This document shows positions 1 through 13,204 of a stretch of 64,000 bases of DNA, in pieces. The DNA comes from Pogona vitticeps. Lineage: Eukaryota; Chordata; Lepidosauria; Squamata; Agamidae. Each line of letters begins with the position of its first letter. Within the stretch, counting starts at the first letter, position 1. Made by a program: the position numbers and the translations under genes. The notes below the pieces were generated by a model. It was not told the origin of the DNA and did not search any database. It saw only the letters and a list, made by a program, of their open reading frames with translations. The stretch spans positions 327,071,822 through 327,135,821 of the forward strand of contig NC_135783.1 in assembly GCF_051106095.1 (NCBI RefSeq), read 5' to 3'.

Positions 1-262
1 CAGGCGCTGCTTTCCCTGCCTTTTGCGAAGCCACAGAGTAAAGCAGCCATGAAAGGGTGTCAGGATCAAAGGGGCGCAAGCATGCTGCCCTTTCATGGCT
101 GCGTTAACCATTTCCGAAGCTCCTCAGGGCTTAGGAAGCGGGAAACGCAGCCGGGAAAGGGCAGGAGGATCAAAGGGGACTGAGCGTGCACATTTTCTAA
201 TTTGGGGGTTACAAAGGGGGGGTCATCTTATACTTTGGGTCATCTTGTAACAGAAAAATATG
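1..262. repeat. Right end of a MITE, pogo/Tc1-mariner-like
   Basis: The stretch ends with two copies of a 'gtcatctt' motif and then 'aaaaatatggta', the reverse complement of the 'taccatatttt' that opens the block at 55493, where 'ggtcatcttatac' also recurs. That pattern (outer 'TACCATATTTT', inner 'gtataaga') is the terminal inverted repeat of a non-autonomous DNA element with a TA target. The internal part contains a short inverted pair around 'gcagccatgaaaggg' (48-57) and 'cctttcatggctgc' (90-103). The left end lies outside the window. The family assignment is inferred from the TIR style only. Confidence 0.45.
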
Positions 263-3200
263 GTAGCTACTAACCTCTAATTATGTGTTATATGTAATTC
301 AGTCCTCAGCCCCTTGTTCTGATAATGTTGATGGGAGACTTCAAGGCTTCTGGTTTCTATCTGTATTGATTTTAACCTTGAAACAGGGCTAGGAGGGGGC
401 TGACTCTCTGCTAGGGGACATGATGAAATGGAGACTGTTGTCTGTAAGTAGGCCTGAGTCACACACTTTTAGGCACACTATACATTGGTAGGTAGACTGG
501 TTGATTCCTTATTTGGTCCCAATAGCTCCTATTGGTGGTTTCTCATAAGCCTGTGGTGATACGAAACGAAATTGTCTATTTGCTATTCAAAGTCTCCACA
601 GAGTCCAATTTTGCAGTTGGATTGGAAGGATTATTCTAAATAGAAGTTTTCTGTCTTCATCCCATCTCATTATAATATTACTAATGCTCGTCTTTCCATT
701 GCCCTTCAATGGTTCTCTGAATTATCTGTTTCTGTTCCTGACAAATTCTCTTCTCAAACTCCTGTCAATGTCTAGCCTTGAAAAGGGAAACCTGGATTGC
801 AACAAAGAGGCTAAGTCTGGGTGTGGGTGTATGAAGTGCCAGTCCTCCATAGAGTTAGCTTGTCAGGGAACAGGACGAATGCCAATTACAGATGTCTCAG
901 CAAGTGAGGCCTGGGATGGAATCCAAGAGAATACCAAGAGTATAATCACTGTGGGATTGATAGGAGAGGGTGAATGTCTCTTAAAAAAACAACCTGATTT
1001 AGTGCTAATGTGCGATTTCAGCTAGACCCCGCCTTGCTGCCTCTGTGTGAACTTGCAAAGAGATTCCTTTGTTCTTTTCCTTGCGTTGATGTTGAGTCAG
1101 TGGCCAATAAACCCTCACAAAAAATGCCGTACTGGAGGATGGCACAAAGGCTGCCTAAATGAGCGCTTAGCAGACTACAAACAAAAGTTTACTAAGGCGT
1201 CATCTTTAGAGGCCAACAGAGGATGAGTTTATACCATCAAAGACCTAGGTGGTTTATGTGCCTTCTAAGCGGGTCTTTGATCATCTGTGATGAAAACCCA
1301 CATAATAATACTGTGTATTTATACTGAGCAAAATCTAGCTAAAATTAAGCACTTTTAAGCCCCATCCATTTCAAAGGAAGAAATCCTCATTAAAACATTC
1401 AGTTTTGGCTGATAGCACCTTGAGTGTTTCTTCAGTTCTCTAAGCATTCTGTCAGAACAGAAAGTACTCAGCTATCTTTGCAGTAGGCAACTAACTGTAA
1501 TATTATCTCAGCTCTACATACTATACTCATACTTTACTCTGAGCTAGCACTGAAAATAGCACCTGCTCCTGGTTGTGTTCTACTGTGAAAAATTGTATGG
1601 AGTCCTACTATATAGACCCGACCCTTTCAAGTCAGTCCATGCCTCACTGATAACACCATGAACTGTGCTTGAAGACATGCCAATCAAAGGCATACAAACT
1701 ACTGAAACCTTCACCCATGCAAGATTGACAGAAAGTAGAGAAAATTTAATTACAAAACAAATGAAACGAAACACAGGCTAAACAAAAAGCATGGGAAAAA
1801 GTCACATAGTGAACATAAGCAAGAATGGCATGTAGACACTGGGAAGACAGCAAAACCATCCGTGCAAGGTTGAACAGCTGAGTGGACAAAACCCAAGTTT
1901 TATTTTGGGATAATGGGGAGTAACTGTTTAAATGGCAATTTAGCAACAAATTAACTCTTAAAAATGGTCTCTTCTAACTTAAATGTAAGATTTTGGGTAA
2001 AAGCTTAATAAATTGTTCTTTCTGTTTTGCTAACTTTCCCATTCATGGCCTGGTTATATTCTACAGAATTTTCCAATTGCAGAATAAAGATATGTTCACT
2101 CAGATTTACAAGTTCACTGGGTGGACAATCAACCATGAAACTGCTAGCAAGACCTGGTTTACCTTTTGTTCCTGGCAGTCCATATGACAGGAAGCAATGT
2201 AATGGGGAGAAGGGGTGTCTGTTAAAATACAAGCAGCTTCTTTCGCTGCTAGTGCTGAAATACTTAGATAATTATGGGAAGAAGATCAATTCAACTATTG
2301 AAATACAATCTATTCATTTCATCAGTCAGTTAGAACAGTGTGTAGCAATTCAAAAGGAGACAAGTCCTATTAATCACTGAAATATGATTAACTGGTATAT
2401 TCATTTAACCAAGCCATACCAAATTTTTCTGGTTGAACAAACAGTGGTAAGGATTTAACATATATATTCACTAAAACTTCGGCGTGTGAGGTAATTGCAC
2501 TCTTAACAAATATGCACCAGGTGATATGGACATAATATCCTATGGTGTGCTTAGTTCCAGATTTAATACTTTGTTGGAGTTAGATCTTGAATTGTATTTG
2601 TATTATCTCCCCTCTTCCATATTTGCAGCAGATACTTCCACAGTATCTGCTCCTTCCACATTATTTCAGTGATTCAGAAAGCTGTGGACATTGTTCCAAT
2701 AATATTTGCTAAAGAAACAATGGCCACAATTCCATTTGTAATGCCAAGTAGGGTAGACCCATTGAATCAATGGGGTGTATGTACATGTTGGCTCAGCATT
2801 TAACTCCAGATTCAATTAGTGTATTCTAAGCCCTTATGTGGAACCACTCCAATCTAATAGCAAGCAGTATTGTACTGGGATTTGGGACATTATGCTTCTA
2901 GTTCCCACTGAGCTATAAAATCTACTAAGTGACCTTCAGCCAATCATTATCAGAGTGGCCTGCCTAACCAGCTTATTGGGCGAATGAAGTGGCAATCAAC
3001 AGAAAGCTGCCCTGAGATCATTGGGGAGAAATATAAATGTAACAGTTGACAATGATAGTGAAGACAGTGTCAGTGAGGATGGTGGTGGTAGTGACAACAT
3101 ACGGGGCTAATGAGGGATGAAACATGACTGCCACAAAAAAAGATGGCAGTGGCCCTTGTCATCAGGATGAGTGTGCAAAAGAGATAGAAAAATTATTACC

Positions 3201-4654
3201 TCAGAATTTTTCCCCCTGGTAAAATATATTTGTGAAATTTTAGCTCAGTTCTAATCATAACCAGTCTCTGAAGGAGAAATATCCATATCTGATTTGGGAT
3301 TAGGGATGCTGAAAAGCTTTCAAGTAGCCCACCCACTGGCTGCTCAGTTTCCATTGCCGTAACTGGTCTGAGGCCTCCTGGATCAGGGCTCCATTTCCCT
3401 GGCTCCTCATCTGGTATTATCATCATAAGACTACATCATCACTACAGGGCTACGTTGAGCAGCTTCCATAGTCAAATCTTCTGTGAGATCAAATGGCATG
3501 TTGCTGTCATAAAGCTCCTTTAGCTTTCTCCTTATGTTTCTGCTACTCTCAGGCACAGAGCAGGGAAACAGAGGGCAGGTTCCCCCAACAAGTTTTGTTC
3601 GGGCCAGACAGTGGGCAGCCTGAGTGGCTGAAACAATTCCCCGTGTTTGAGGAGTGGTTTTCTGGAATCTGTAATAAATATTTCATTTCTCAGTTGCACA
3701 AACATATTTCGCAAACCCTCAAACGGTTTGACTTGAAAAACTGGACAGCTTCCTGTGCTACGCTCAGGAATCTTTTCTCGTTTGCCAATGCAGTAAATAA
3801 AAATTATCTTGACATAATAAATAAATGCAGTTCTCTCACTAAGATTTGCACAACCTTCATGATAAATAACAATTAAAACTCTGTACTTCATAAAAATATG
3901 ATGCTGAATTGTCCCTCAACATAGCAGTTTACCTGGAATAACAGAAGACATCTTGTTCTGGTGTTCACCTTGGTCCACTTGACCAGGTGTCTGCTGTGAG
4001 ATAATACCTATAGCCCAGTTTTTCTCTAAGAAGCAATGGTTATGTTCCTCTCCTTTTGAACTTACCAACAATTTTCATAAAATATTTCAAGTAGGCCAAA
4101 AGAAGAAAGGGTAATTGGCCCAAGGCCAGCCAGGGAGTTCCAAGGATCAATTATGCATAAGAGGAATAAGTATGACTCAGAATGTTCAGTTTGTTTTAAT
4201 AAGCATTTGTCAAATTGTGCATGCTTCTCCTTGTTCCAAGTGAAATAATGTGAGATATTCAACACACATACAAACACACACATTTAATGAATGTGATAGA
4301 AGCTGAAGGTGATAGATTTGCCATGCAGACTTAGAGGTTTTAATGCTTAATTATTAAAGTCTGGGCTTGAATCTTTGTGCATTTAACTATGTACTAGGGC
4401 TGACATTTCAATTTTTTTGTCAGGACTCTACTCTTTCATTTATTATTTTATTTCATGTTATATTAGTGCTGCCTTTTCCCAGGTGCAGCAGCTCACAATT
4501 TCCAAAAAAAGAGAAGCCAACTAAATACACAGTGGCTCAAATCCTCTAACCTTAGTTACACTTATGTAGCACAAACAGCATAACCTTTGGAAGTGCAATG
4601 CCTCGAGTTAAGCAATCACCGTAAACATTATCAATTGTATACCAAGTTATATGA
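263..4654. other. No recognisable gene or repeat
   Basis: I see no recognisable coding sequence, RNA gene or interspersed repeat in this 4.4-kb stretch. The longest open frames (684-1025 plus, 113 aa; 3493-3876 plus, 127 aa) have no domain I can name, no convincing splice context and amino-acid usage expected of chance frames. A run of GGT/GTG codon-like repeats near 3080-3100 is low complexity only. Confidence 0.5.
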
Positions 4655-4762
4655 CTCAATATGCAACTGTTAATGGCTATGAAAATTCTTAACTGGCATC
4701 AACTTGACTCCAACTTGCCATTTGTGTAACTGTACAAGAAAATTATGGCCAATACGATAATT
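4655..4762 (+). repeat. Unclassified ~110-bp interspersed repeat, copy 1
   Basis: The order 'atgcaactg' ... 'ggctatg' ... 'catttgtgtaactgtac' ... 'ttatggcca' matches the segments at 16775-16880 and 55330-55440 in the same order and spacing. Three dispersed copies in one window show it is a repeat. No coding frame or tRNA-like head is visible. It may be the core of a larger MITE; the copy at 16724 adds flanking inverted arms. Confidence 0.45.
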
Positions 4763-7700
4763 TTTTAAAAAAATAAATATATAATGATATTAAAACAATT
4801 TGTTTAAAATTGTTAAACAGTTGAAACCATCTTAAAACCACATAAAACCAACAGAGCAGCTGCTGCAGGAACAACAATCAGTCAACACCACCATGCCACA
4901 TTCAAAAATGTTTTAATATGCTTTATGGAAAGCAAGGCTAATGTGGATCTTCCCATGCTAGCAACAACTGCCATTGGTTGATACAAATGGAGAGATAATT
5001 TTGCTTCAATTTTACCAAAATTGCTAACTTTCATATATGAAATGGAAGGGTCTTCGAGTTTAAAAACACTGAATTCAGAAGCAAGTCAAACCAATCTTTT
5101 TTCTTTTTTCTTTTTGTATTTTGTTTGTTTGTTTTACTCCTTATATAGGAAATACAGTGACATCTCATAGGTCTATAGACTTCACTCATTTCTGGGAGAT
5201 CTGTAGTTCTCTCTTAGCTTGAACTAAGATCCTTAAGAGAGAGAGAACAAACAACTCTGTAATTTCCTCAGCTTCTTTAAACCTAAAATCAAGTTATGAA
5301 GGCAAATTTAGAGGTTCTAGCTTTGGCGAAGCAGCTGAGGAATTCTGAGAAAGCTTTTAAAAGATAAGTAATGTTTCTCCCGATGGTTTGCAAAATCCTT
5401 CTGTATCAGCCAATGCACTGATAAACATGAACAAAGTGATGTGAAACATGTTAGAAGGATTTAGTGCTGTGTATTCTGTAGTACGTGTGAGTAATAAGAC
5501 TGAAGCCTTAGATCAGGTTTCTCCAGCTTGATGATATACAGATGCTTTGAGTGACAATTCTGATCTGCCCCAGGCCTGTATGGTCAGGGAAATTGAGAAT
5601 ATCTGTTCAAAGCTTCTGATGGTAAGGACACCAGGCTGGGGAAGGCAGTTTTATAATGTTGGTTATTCCGTTGAATTGGGAGTGAAGAAGGGATCCTTTG
5701 ATGGCTATTTATCATTTATGTGCTGAAATGTTAAGCTGCATTAAAATAATGCAGCCATTTGCCCACATTCCTTGCCTAAGTCCATCTTTGTTTAACCTTT
5801 GTGTCAAGGGAATAAAATACAAGTGGAAGTTTTTTTTTCGATGCAGAGGGAGTGAAGCAGGTAGGCCTCCTTCATGACTCTTTCTCTTCCAATCTTGTTG
5901 TAACCACAGTCAGTTTTATTTCCCAGATTATTTCCCTCTGCAAAGGAAAGTCCTCTTGTTTGTTTAATTATAAATGGCATCTTTCTCCTTTTGTCCCAAA
6001 GTATGTTTCAGGGCTCAAAAAGAATCTCTTAGCCTACTGAAAAAAGCTGTCAAGGCAAATGAATAGCTCAGCCCGATGTTTGCTATTAGCAGATCGTATA
6101 CTGATAGGATAATAACCTCCTCCCCCCCCCCAACTTCCATACATGAAAGGCATTTTTGTGTGCTGAATTACAGTTCCAGATAGAAAAGACGTGCTCCGCG
6201 CTTAACTCCCAAGCTACTTTTCTGCACCACATTCCTCTCTATAATTTTGTGTTTGTTATCTTGAATGGATGACAGTAACCACGGATCAGCAACTGAAATA
6301 TACTTGAAATGAGTACCACATGTACGGTGTTTACGCCAGCCTGTAAGGACGGCTGGTGGAAGAGACCTGTGGTTTACAACGTCCTGTTTTTAATACTCTG
6401 TGCAATTTAATATCAAGTGCCATAACTGGAATATACAATAGTGAGATGAGAAAGGTATGAAAAAATAAACTACTCATGATATCACATATTGGTTTCCAGC
6501 GAGGCTCCCGGGTGGTTATGTCAAACAAGTACCTACTTGTTTATTTTAATATACTCAAGTGATCATTTTTCTTCGAGGGTAGATAAGTGTACAGATTTTT
6601 AATGTATGTAAGCAGTTGCTACTTGTGTAAAGATTGGGAGGCAAATGGCAAAGGTTTTGTTAATAGAACAATAAACTCAGGGAGATCACATTTTCATAAA
6701 GGGGATTAAGTGAAGATAGGAAAATGACAAATAGCTTCAACTTAATTCCATTTTTTTTCATCTGTCGCTGCCAAGATCCACATTTAGTTGCACATCTTCC
6801 CTGCAACCTATTTGGGAGAAATAAATACCTTAATAAATTATAACAACCAAATAAAAATCTATTATGCTTAGAATGGCCACCTAAAGCAAAGGCCAGAGGC
6901 ACTAGTGGTTTGAGTTACCCTCAGGTACAATGGCTGAGGAATTGTAAAGAAAAACAGGCAACAGAGTACCAGTGCTACTAGTGAAATTCTGTGGTAAACT
7001 TGTAGTACAATTAATATGCCAGGGCATTTTCACCTGGATTTGGAGAAATTTGAAATTTTTCCTTCAGAAAAAATATCTGAACAGGACAGATACTGGGTTA
7101 AAGTCTGCTATATCATATACCATTTCAAAATGTTGCCCGAGGAAAGGAGTATATCACTTATTTTGCAGCCGGTCTTGTGTTTTCACAACTGGAAGTCCAC
7201 CATTGCATCTCCTACACAACATGAATTTCTGAGAATAATCTGATAACCTGCCCATCTACTAGTTACACTTTCTGTGTGCAGTCTCCATCTTGGGACTGGA
7301 TGCACTAATGCCTGAACAAGGCTTAGAAGACAGGCACTAAACTACAACACTTGTTCCTATAAATGCTCATCTGACAGGGCTAGTTTACATACCTTCCTTT
7401 ATTTTAAATTGCACATGATAAATCATGATAATTGGTTAATAAAACTACTTCTTCTGTGTCACATTATTATACTCAGTGAACATTTGTAGATCTTACACAA
7501 AGTTAAATAAGGGACGTATTAAAATAAGTGAGTGGAAAAAAGAGTGAAATAAGTAAGCAATATTTTGCCAGCAACAAACAATTCCCCTAATGGTTCTGAC
7601 TTATCCCTGTGACCACTCTTTTACACCATCCTTTCCAATCTCCTCCTTTCCCCTGAGAGACTCAGTGAAAAGGGGGGGGGGGAGCCTGCATTCCACAGAC

Positions 7701-7784
7701 AGTGAAGTCCATAGCTTTCCCCACTAAATTTACTTCATTCCTATAGCTAGAAGTCAGATCTTTACTAAATCTTAGAAGGTGGAT
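4763..7784. other. No recognisable gene; homopolymer runs
   Basis: No gene or identifiable mobile element is visible. The stretch contains a poly-C run near 6121-6131, a poly-G run near 7672-7682, and short GA tracts near 5236. Open frames here are short and lack recognisable domains or splice context. Confidence 0.5.
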
Positions 7785-8395
7785 GCCAACCTGGCAAAAG
7801 AAAGAGTCCATTGCCCTCCCAGCCCGGAAATAATGGGGCGAGACATAGGATGTTGGGCTAAAATGTGGGCCACAACTTTATTATTTAAACTATTCCCCCA
7901 AATACAAGGGGCCCCAATGTAGTGCGATATTCTTCAAAGTCCAGAGTAGCCTAGACTTCCGGACGATTTATAGAGCAGGGTGAGCTCCTGTTTCTGAATT
8001 GTGCTGCCCACTGTACAGCATGCCTTCAGGTGTTCTGTGACAAGGGAACCCCCCCTCCATCTCAGCCCACCGAACCTCGTGACCTTAATTGGGCTGCTGG
8101 CTGGGAAGTCCCCCCCATGAAAAACCACCTCTAATCCAATGGCCGATTGGCTCCACCTGACAGAGAGATGGCATAATTTTCGCACTACGTGTCCTCCATG
8201 AACTCACCCCGACACTACCCACAGCTGTGACCAACTGACTTTAACAAAACAAATACCAATATCAACCTTTTATCAACCTCAACCCGAAGGTAGGAATGGG
8301 ATGGATGAAAATGCACCCACATCCAATGGCCAATTTAGGATGCAGGCCAAAAATTCCCCACATGGCTCCACAGGCAACCAGCTAATCTCACTCTT
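7785..8395 (-). repeat. Unclassified ~0.6-kb dispersed repeat, copy 1
   Basis: This block shares ordered similarity with 41947-42660. Both have 'cccggaa(a)taa', then 'cgagaca', then 'gggccaca(c/a)ctttatta', later 'tagtgcg', a central stretch on 'gtgaccaa', and finally 'atgaa/gcgaaaa' followed by 'cccacatccaa' and 'caaaaattcc'. The reverse complement puts a T/A-rich end at the left, so I tentatively read it on the minus strand. No long frame survives. It could be part of a retroelement terminal region or a DNA element; I cannot place the family. Confidence 0.5.
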
Positions 8396-8770
8396 GCTTT
8401 AGGGTGGGTTGGAGGGTTTGTGTGCTCAGACAGCAAATAGGCTGAGCTGGAGGGACCAAGCCTTCTTAAAGGCTCCACCCTCTTCCCCTCAGAAAGCGGT
8501 GTCACTCAATGGTGATGCTGTTCTCTGGGCAAAAGAGCAAAGTGTCCCCACCATGGTGACTCTGCACCATGGCAGAGCGAAAGTTGCTGAGAGCGAGTGT
8601 ATTTTCCTGACCCAGCTCAGGCAATGCGAGAGTAGTATGTTTCTAATATAGTTCCACCCATCCCAAACCAGGGACAATGTCGCCCATCCACCCAACTCAC
8701 CTGGAATGGGCTTGTGAGCAGCATGAACCTCCATTATGTGAAAGCATAAAGGAGTTTATCTAGAGCCATC
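8396..8770. other. No feature seen
   Basis: About 375 bases between the unclassified repeat and an L2 relic. The two overlapping short open frames (8409-8651 plus, 8489-8734 minus) resemble nothing I recognise. Confidence 0.45.
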
Positions 8771-9600
8771 CTGAGATTCCTGGATGAAATTGATTATTTG
8801 GATCCATTTCAGTCTGATTTCAGGCCTGGTTATGGGATGCATACAGCTTTGGCAGATGGAAGGAAATTAGTCATGAAGCATGTGTGCCCATTGGCATGGT
8901 ATCCGTCTGCATAATCCCTCTAGGATGGGACTTGAGGCACTGTTTTGCAGTGGGTTTGCTCCTTCCTGGAAAAGTGAACTCAGAATGCGGTGCTGGGGGA
9001 CTCCTGTTTGATGTTTTGGCCTTTGGCCTATGATATCCTACAGAGCTCTGTTTTGCCTTCCATGCTATTTAATATTTACCTGAAAGCATTGGGAGAGGTT
9101 TCCAGAGTTTTGGAATTTGGTGTCACCAGTATGCAGATAATGTCCAACTGTATTTCTCCTTTCCACCTAACTCCAAAGAAGCTGTTTCTGTTGTAAACCA
9201 ACATCTATCATTGATAATGAACTGAATGAATGCAAACAAATTGAAACTTAATCCAGACAAGACAGAGGTGCTCCAAAATCAGGGAATAGGCATTCAGCCT
9301 ATCCTGGATGAGGTTACTTTCCCCCTGAAAAAAACAGGATTGCAGTTTGGGGTATGCCTTGATTCATCTCTGAGCCTGGAACCCCAGGTTTCAACAATGG
9401 CCAGAAGCCCACCTGCACATTTAAAGCTAGCGTGCCAGCTCTGCCGGATCTTTGAAACTTCCCATTTGGCTGTATTGACACATGCCTTAATTACATCTTG
9501 TTTGAATTGCTGCAATCTATTGGGATTGCCTTTGAAGACAATTTGGAAACTTCAGCTGTTATAAAATTATGCAGCCAGATTATTGACAAGAGCTGGTTAA
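8771..9600 (+). mobile_element. Old L2-clade LINE relic (reverse transcriptase portion)
   Basis: Conceptual translation on the plus strand gives decayed L2 reverse transcriptase in the right order. 'FLDEIDYLDPFQSDFRPGYG' corresponds to the intact element's FLDPFQSGFRPGFG, then 'MLFNIYLKALGEV', 'YADNVQLYFSF' (the YADD box with its second D changed to N), 'MNANKLKLNPDKTEVL', a 'GVCLDSSLSLE' segment and 'VLTHALITSCLNCCN'. Several frame changes separate these blocks and no single frame spans them. The 3' untranslated tail is missing. Divergence from the intact copy at 47148-50183 is high, so this is a much older insertion. Confidence 0.85.
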
Positions 9601-10636
9601 AGGAAGCAGAGCAGTTTTGTAACTGGTAGAATAAAAAACTGCAGACAAAAACTGTTTATTTTTCTAAAGCATTTCAGATCCATAGTGGTCCTTCATCAGG
9701 ACTGTTGAATCAGATAACTTCTTCCTTCGGACAAACTTAATTTAATCATGGGGAATGATTTATATGTATGTCATTGCTTTTTCATAGTTTATGTAGAGAC
9801 TATTATATTTCTGACAACTGGAGACTTCCTGCTGAAATAAGGCATAGAGATGGACTGTAAAACTGGCTACTATTAAAAAAAACCCTGAAGAATTTGAAAT
9901 ATGAAGTTATCACAAGCTGTTAAGAATTTCTTGGATCAAGTGAGTGATGAACGAAAAAATATTAAGGAAAGTAAATGAAGGAAAATGAAATCATAAAACA
10001 CCTAAAATGCAGAAAGCTACCACATTGGTCATGTCAGGAGGAACAAAAACTTACAGATACTGCTGATCATTCAGAGTAAAGTAAATGGGAAATGAAGTAT
10101 AAGGAGGAAAGTAACTTCTTGGGTGAAAAGCCTTCGGCACTGAGTTTGGATGTAGCATAACATCCTGTTTAGAGCGGCTGTATCCAAAGTCAGAACAGCT
10201 GTAATAGAATGCAGGATCTCCAGTAAGACAGGAACAAGAAGAACAAAAAGGTGACTTTCTTTTCTGTTCAGATACCTTGTGTAGAGTGGAGTTGTAGTTT
10301 TATAACATACCATGCAGCAATTGTATTTTTAGTTATGTTGTGCATATAAGTATTAAAGTATGTATTCGCTATTATAATTGTTTTAGTAGACTATTTAAAT
10401 ATTATTTTTGGTAGGGTTTCCAAACCTAGGATCCTAATACTAAAAAAAAGAGTGAAAACCAGATTAAATAGATACACATCTTTTGTCTATGCTATTGCTG
10501 TAATTTTGGTGGCCTATTTGGTGTTCCCATTTTCTTGGACTTGGCCTTCCACATTTCTATTAATTTAATGAGACAGAGCAGAACCCTATGGTACCATACT
10601 GTTATATTACACTATATGCCAACCCATTAGTTCTCA
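9601..10636. other. No feature seen
   Basis: About one kilobase of AT-rich sequence without a recognisable gene, repeat or structured RNA. The 80-aa minus frame at 10071-10313 has no identifiable similarity. Confidence 0.45.
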
Positions 10637-10750
10637 ATCTTTGACATTCCAGATGCTTGGGACTTCAATTACCAGAATCCTTCACCACTGGCCATGTTGG
10701 GGGCTCCTTGGAATCACAGAGGAAACATACAAGGTTGAGAATCTTTGTGC
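10637..10750. repeat. hAT-like MITE relic
   Basis: The pattern 'gcttgggacttcaattaccagaatcc' with 'ccactggccatgttggggg' and 'ggttgagaatc' resembles the widespread amniote palindromic MITE whose arms read roughly 'ggactacaactcccagaatcc'. Similar relics lie at 12005-12120, 22725-22810, 30545-30605 and 32115-32165. The assignment is from remembered family style and internal recurrence. The copy is degraded and its ends are uncertain. Confidence 0.4.
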
Positions 10751-12004
10751 TAGATAGTATGTTGCCAGTTATACCAACCTCTGCATCAATATTATTGTTT
10801 TTATATTTGTTTTCTTCTAAATTGGATAAAAATTATGGGTTGAGTTCAGACTTATGTTTCAACAAATGGAAGGTCTTCTTCTATTCATGAACCAAATCAA
10901 GATCCAAAAGAGACTCCCCATAGAAGAAATGGAGGAAGATAATTTTGGGCAATCCTGTTTCTCCTACAAAGCCCAGCACTAGTCCCTGATATTCTTGAAG
11001 GTCATACAGTACAAAAAGAGGAGAAGGAGGAGAAAGATGAGTTGGCTGATCAAAAAGAGGAAACCAAGCCAGCTGATATCCTGCAATAAGGCAGTCCATG
11101 TGATAAGGTAGCTGTTATCATATTGTGTAACTCTAAAATTCGTGCAAAATCTGGGAAACTTCCAAACTATTGTTGAGATGACAGAGAAAATTATACCATC
11201 TCCAGGCAAGGAGAAGAAAATTGAAACTTTACATCGTCCCCTATAACAAATTAGGATCTACATTCCTAACCCAGACCTGTCTTATTCCTTACAACAGAGT
11301 AGTTCCCAGGATGTGACCCTCATTATGGGCTGATAATAATCCAACCAACCTTTTAAAGGTATCTGTCTGATGTGATAGGGAGAATAAAGTTGGGGGTGGG
11401 TGGGGAGGGAAACTCTTTATATGCTCAAGCACTGTTTGAAGCCACTGTTTTCTCATATTTTCCTGTAAGACCTTGCAAATGTCTCTCTCGCTAATTTATG
11501 GAATTCTATTTGTGTGAAAAGAAACATCCCTATCAAAGTCCTCTTCTAACCCAAATCCAAACCCATTAAGCTTGGCCTTTAAATGCCCTTTGAATATCTA
11601 ACATGCTGCATTTATTCAAAAGCTTTTTTGTCATCTTTATTGCTCTTCTCTGGATTCTTTCTATTATTTTAGTTTCTTTAAAACATGCTTTTAAAAAACT
11701 ACCTGTGGACCTAGTTATCAAAGCTCAGCCTTAGAGCATATTTTTCTTCCTTGTACCTTGAGTAAGGTATCTTTGTTAGTATTAAGCAAAAAGAGAGGGA
11801 GAGGGAGAGAGAAGGCATTTGTTTAATGATTTCAATTTATACTTTCATTTTACTGTCACACCTTAAATCATTTTGCAAAGATTGCAGAGGCTGCTATTTT
11901 GTCGTTACTGCTGGAAAAAATGCATGCATAAACAAGCTCATAGGATTCCGCTGTCAAGCCATGTTTCAAGGGAATGTCATTATGTAGGTATTTAAATAAG
12001 TGGG
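10751..12004. other. No gene; GA-rich tract
   Basis: No recognisable gene or interspersed repeat. A short GA-rich tract (gagagggagagggagaga) is near 11790-11813 and a G-rich run near 11390-11410. Confidence 0.45.
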
Positions 12005-12120
12005 CAAGTTGAGGTTTTCTGGAGATTGTTGGAGTGCAACTTCCATCAAACTTGTCCGCAGCTGTGCTGGCCAATGCTGGTGGGACTTGCAACGGAGGCC
12101 CAAAAGTTGCCTTTATGTAA
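12005..12120. repeat. hAT-like palindromic MITE relic
   Basis: The left arm 'ttggagtgcaacttccatca' and right arm 'ctggtgggacttgcaac' followed by 'ggcccaaaagttgcc' match the two arms of the common MITE that normally reads as 'ttggactacaactcccat' and its reverse complement. The centre 'gctgtgctggccaatgctgg' is also typical. The copy is diverged and has no visible target duplication. Confidence 0.5.
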
Positions 12121-13204
12121 TGCTGATGCCTGACCTCACTTTTAAAAAAGAATTATTTGATAGAAATATCAGAAGTCTTCTTTCTCTGAGATTTTACCTA
12201 TTTCTAGACTGAGCCTACCAGGAAGAAAGCAGGACATTGCAGCAAGCCAGGCTGTGTGATGAGTTGATGTTGTGGTTCTACTTAACCACTATAGTTCTGT
12301 GGCTCAGGATCAAGAAGACAGATGCAACATGCTGCGTGGTCAAATATATTTATTCAGAATGTAACAAGCATACAAAGAAACGGGCAGAAAAATAACAGAA
12401 TGGACAGTGGGTTATGAAAAAAAAATCTGCCTGAATTATATGTTCACAAGCTCTTTTATCTCATCACATCATGACTGCCCCCATACTTAGTCAGAAAGTT
12501 TTCTCCAATCAAGAAAATTGATAACATCCAAACTACAAACGTGACATAAACCCATAATATTGAATGGGTTGTGAAGATAAGGGAAAGGTGTGTGGGTGTT
12601 GGCTATAGTTATCTAATTCTGATTGCATTCTTAGGCACGTTTTTGTTGCTTACGTCAAAAGTTCACTCTTTTGTGAACTTTTGACGTAAGGACACAAGCT
12701 TTGACCTCAAAGCGCCCCCAGTTTCATACTTATCTATCTTTGCTTAACTTAAAACAAAAGGATTTAAGAATGTAAAATTATGAGCATAGGAAAATAAATG
12801 TGGGGAGAGAAACTTGCCCATAACAGTTGAGCTGATTCATTTCCACTCATACTGTAAAAACTACATAAACACACTTTATAGTTTTAGTTATGTCAACAGT
12901 GGCCAATGCACAATCCTCAAGCTGTATGTGGATCCCATGATCATTTGAGGGCACCCAACACTATATTGCCCAATTTCCACCTTATTCTAGAGAAGAGACA
13001 CAGAACCTCTGGCCAAATGTTTGCCCCAAATTTTCTCCTCAGACCACACAAAATGGCCATTTTCAGCCAGATAGATAGATAGACAGACAGTCAGATACTG
13101 GGATAAGTACTTCCATTTCCAATATTTCCCCCCATTTTGAGGGATGGGGGCTTTTCTCTGATACAAAACCACCATTCCAAGTGCAGAATTTTTTTTATCA
13201 AAAG
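12121..13204. other. No gene; short palindrome and GATA microsatellite
   Basis: No recognisable gene. The stretch holds the inverted repeat listed at 12649-12690 and a GATA/GACA microsatellite near 13070-13091. The plus frame ending at 13364 runs into the L2 tail and is not a gene. Confidence 0.45.
12649..12690. repeat. Perfect 18-bp inverted repeat, 6-nt loop
   Basis: The arms 12649-12666 and 12673-12690 are exact reverse complements ('cttacgtcaaaagttcac' and its complement) around 'tctttt'. The transcript of either strand could fold into a stable hairpin. Each arm carries a TGACGTAA-like core. No element family is recognised around it. Confidence 0.8.

Noticed and set aside
3493-3876. 127-codon plus-strand frame as a host gene
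   Set aside because: No domain, no splice context, an overlapping open frame of similar length on the other strand, and ordinary composition.
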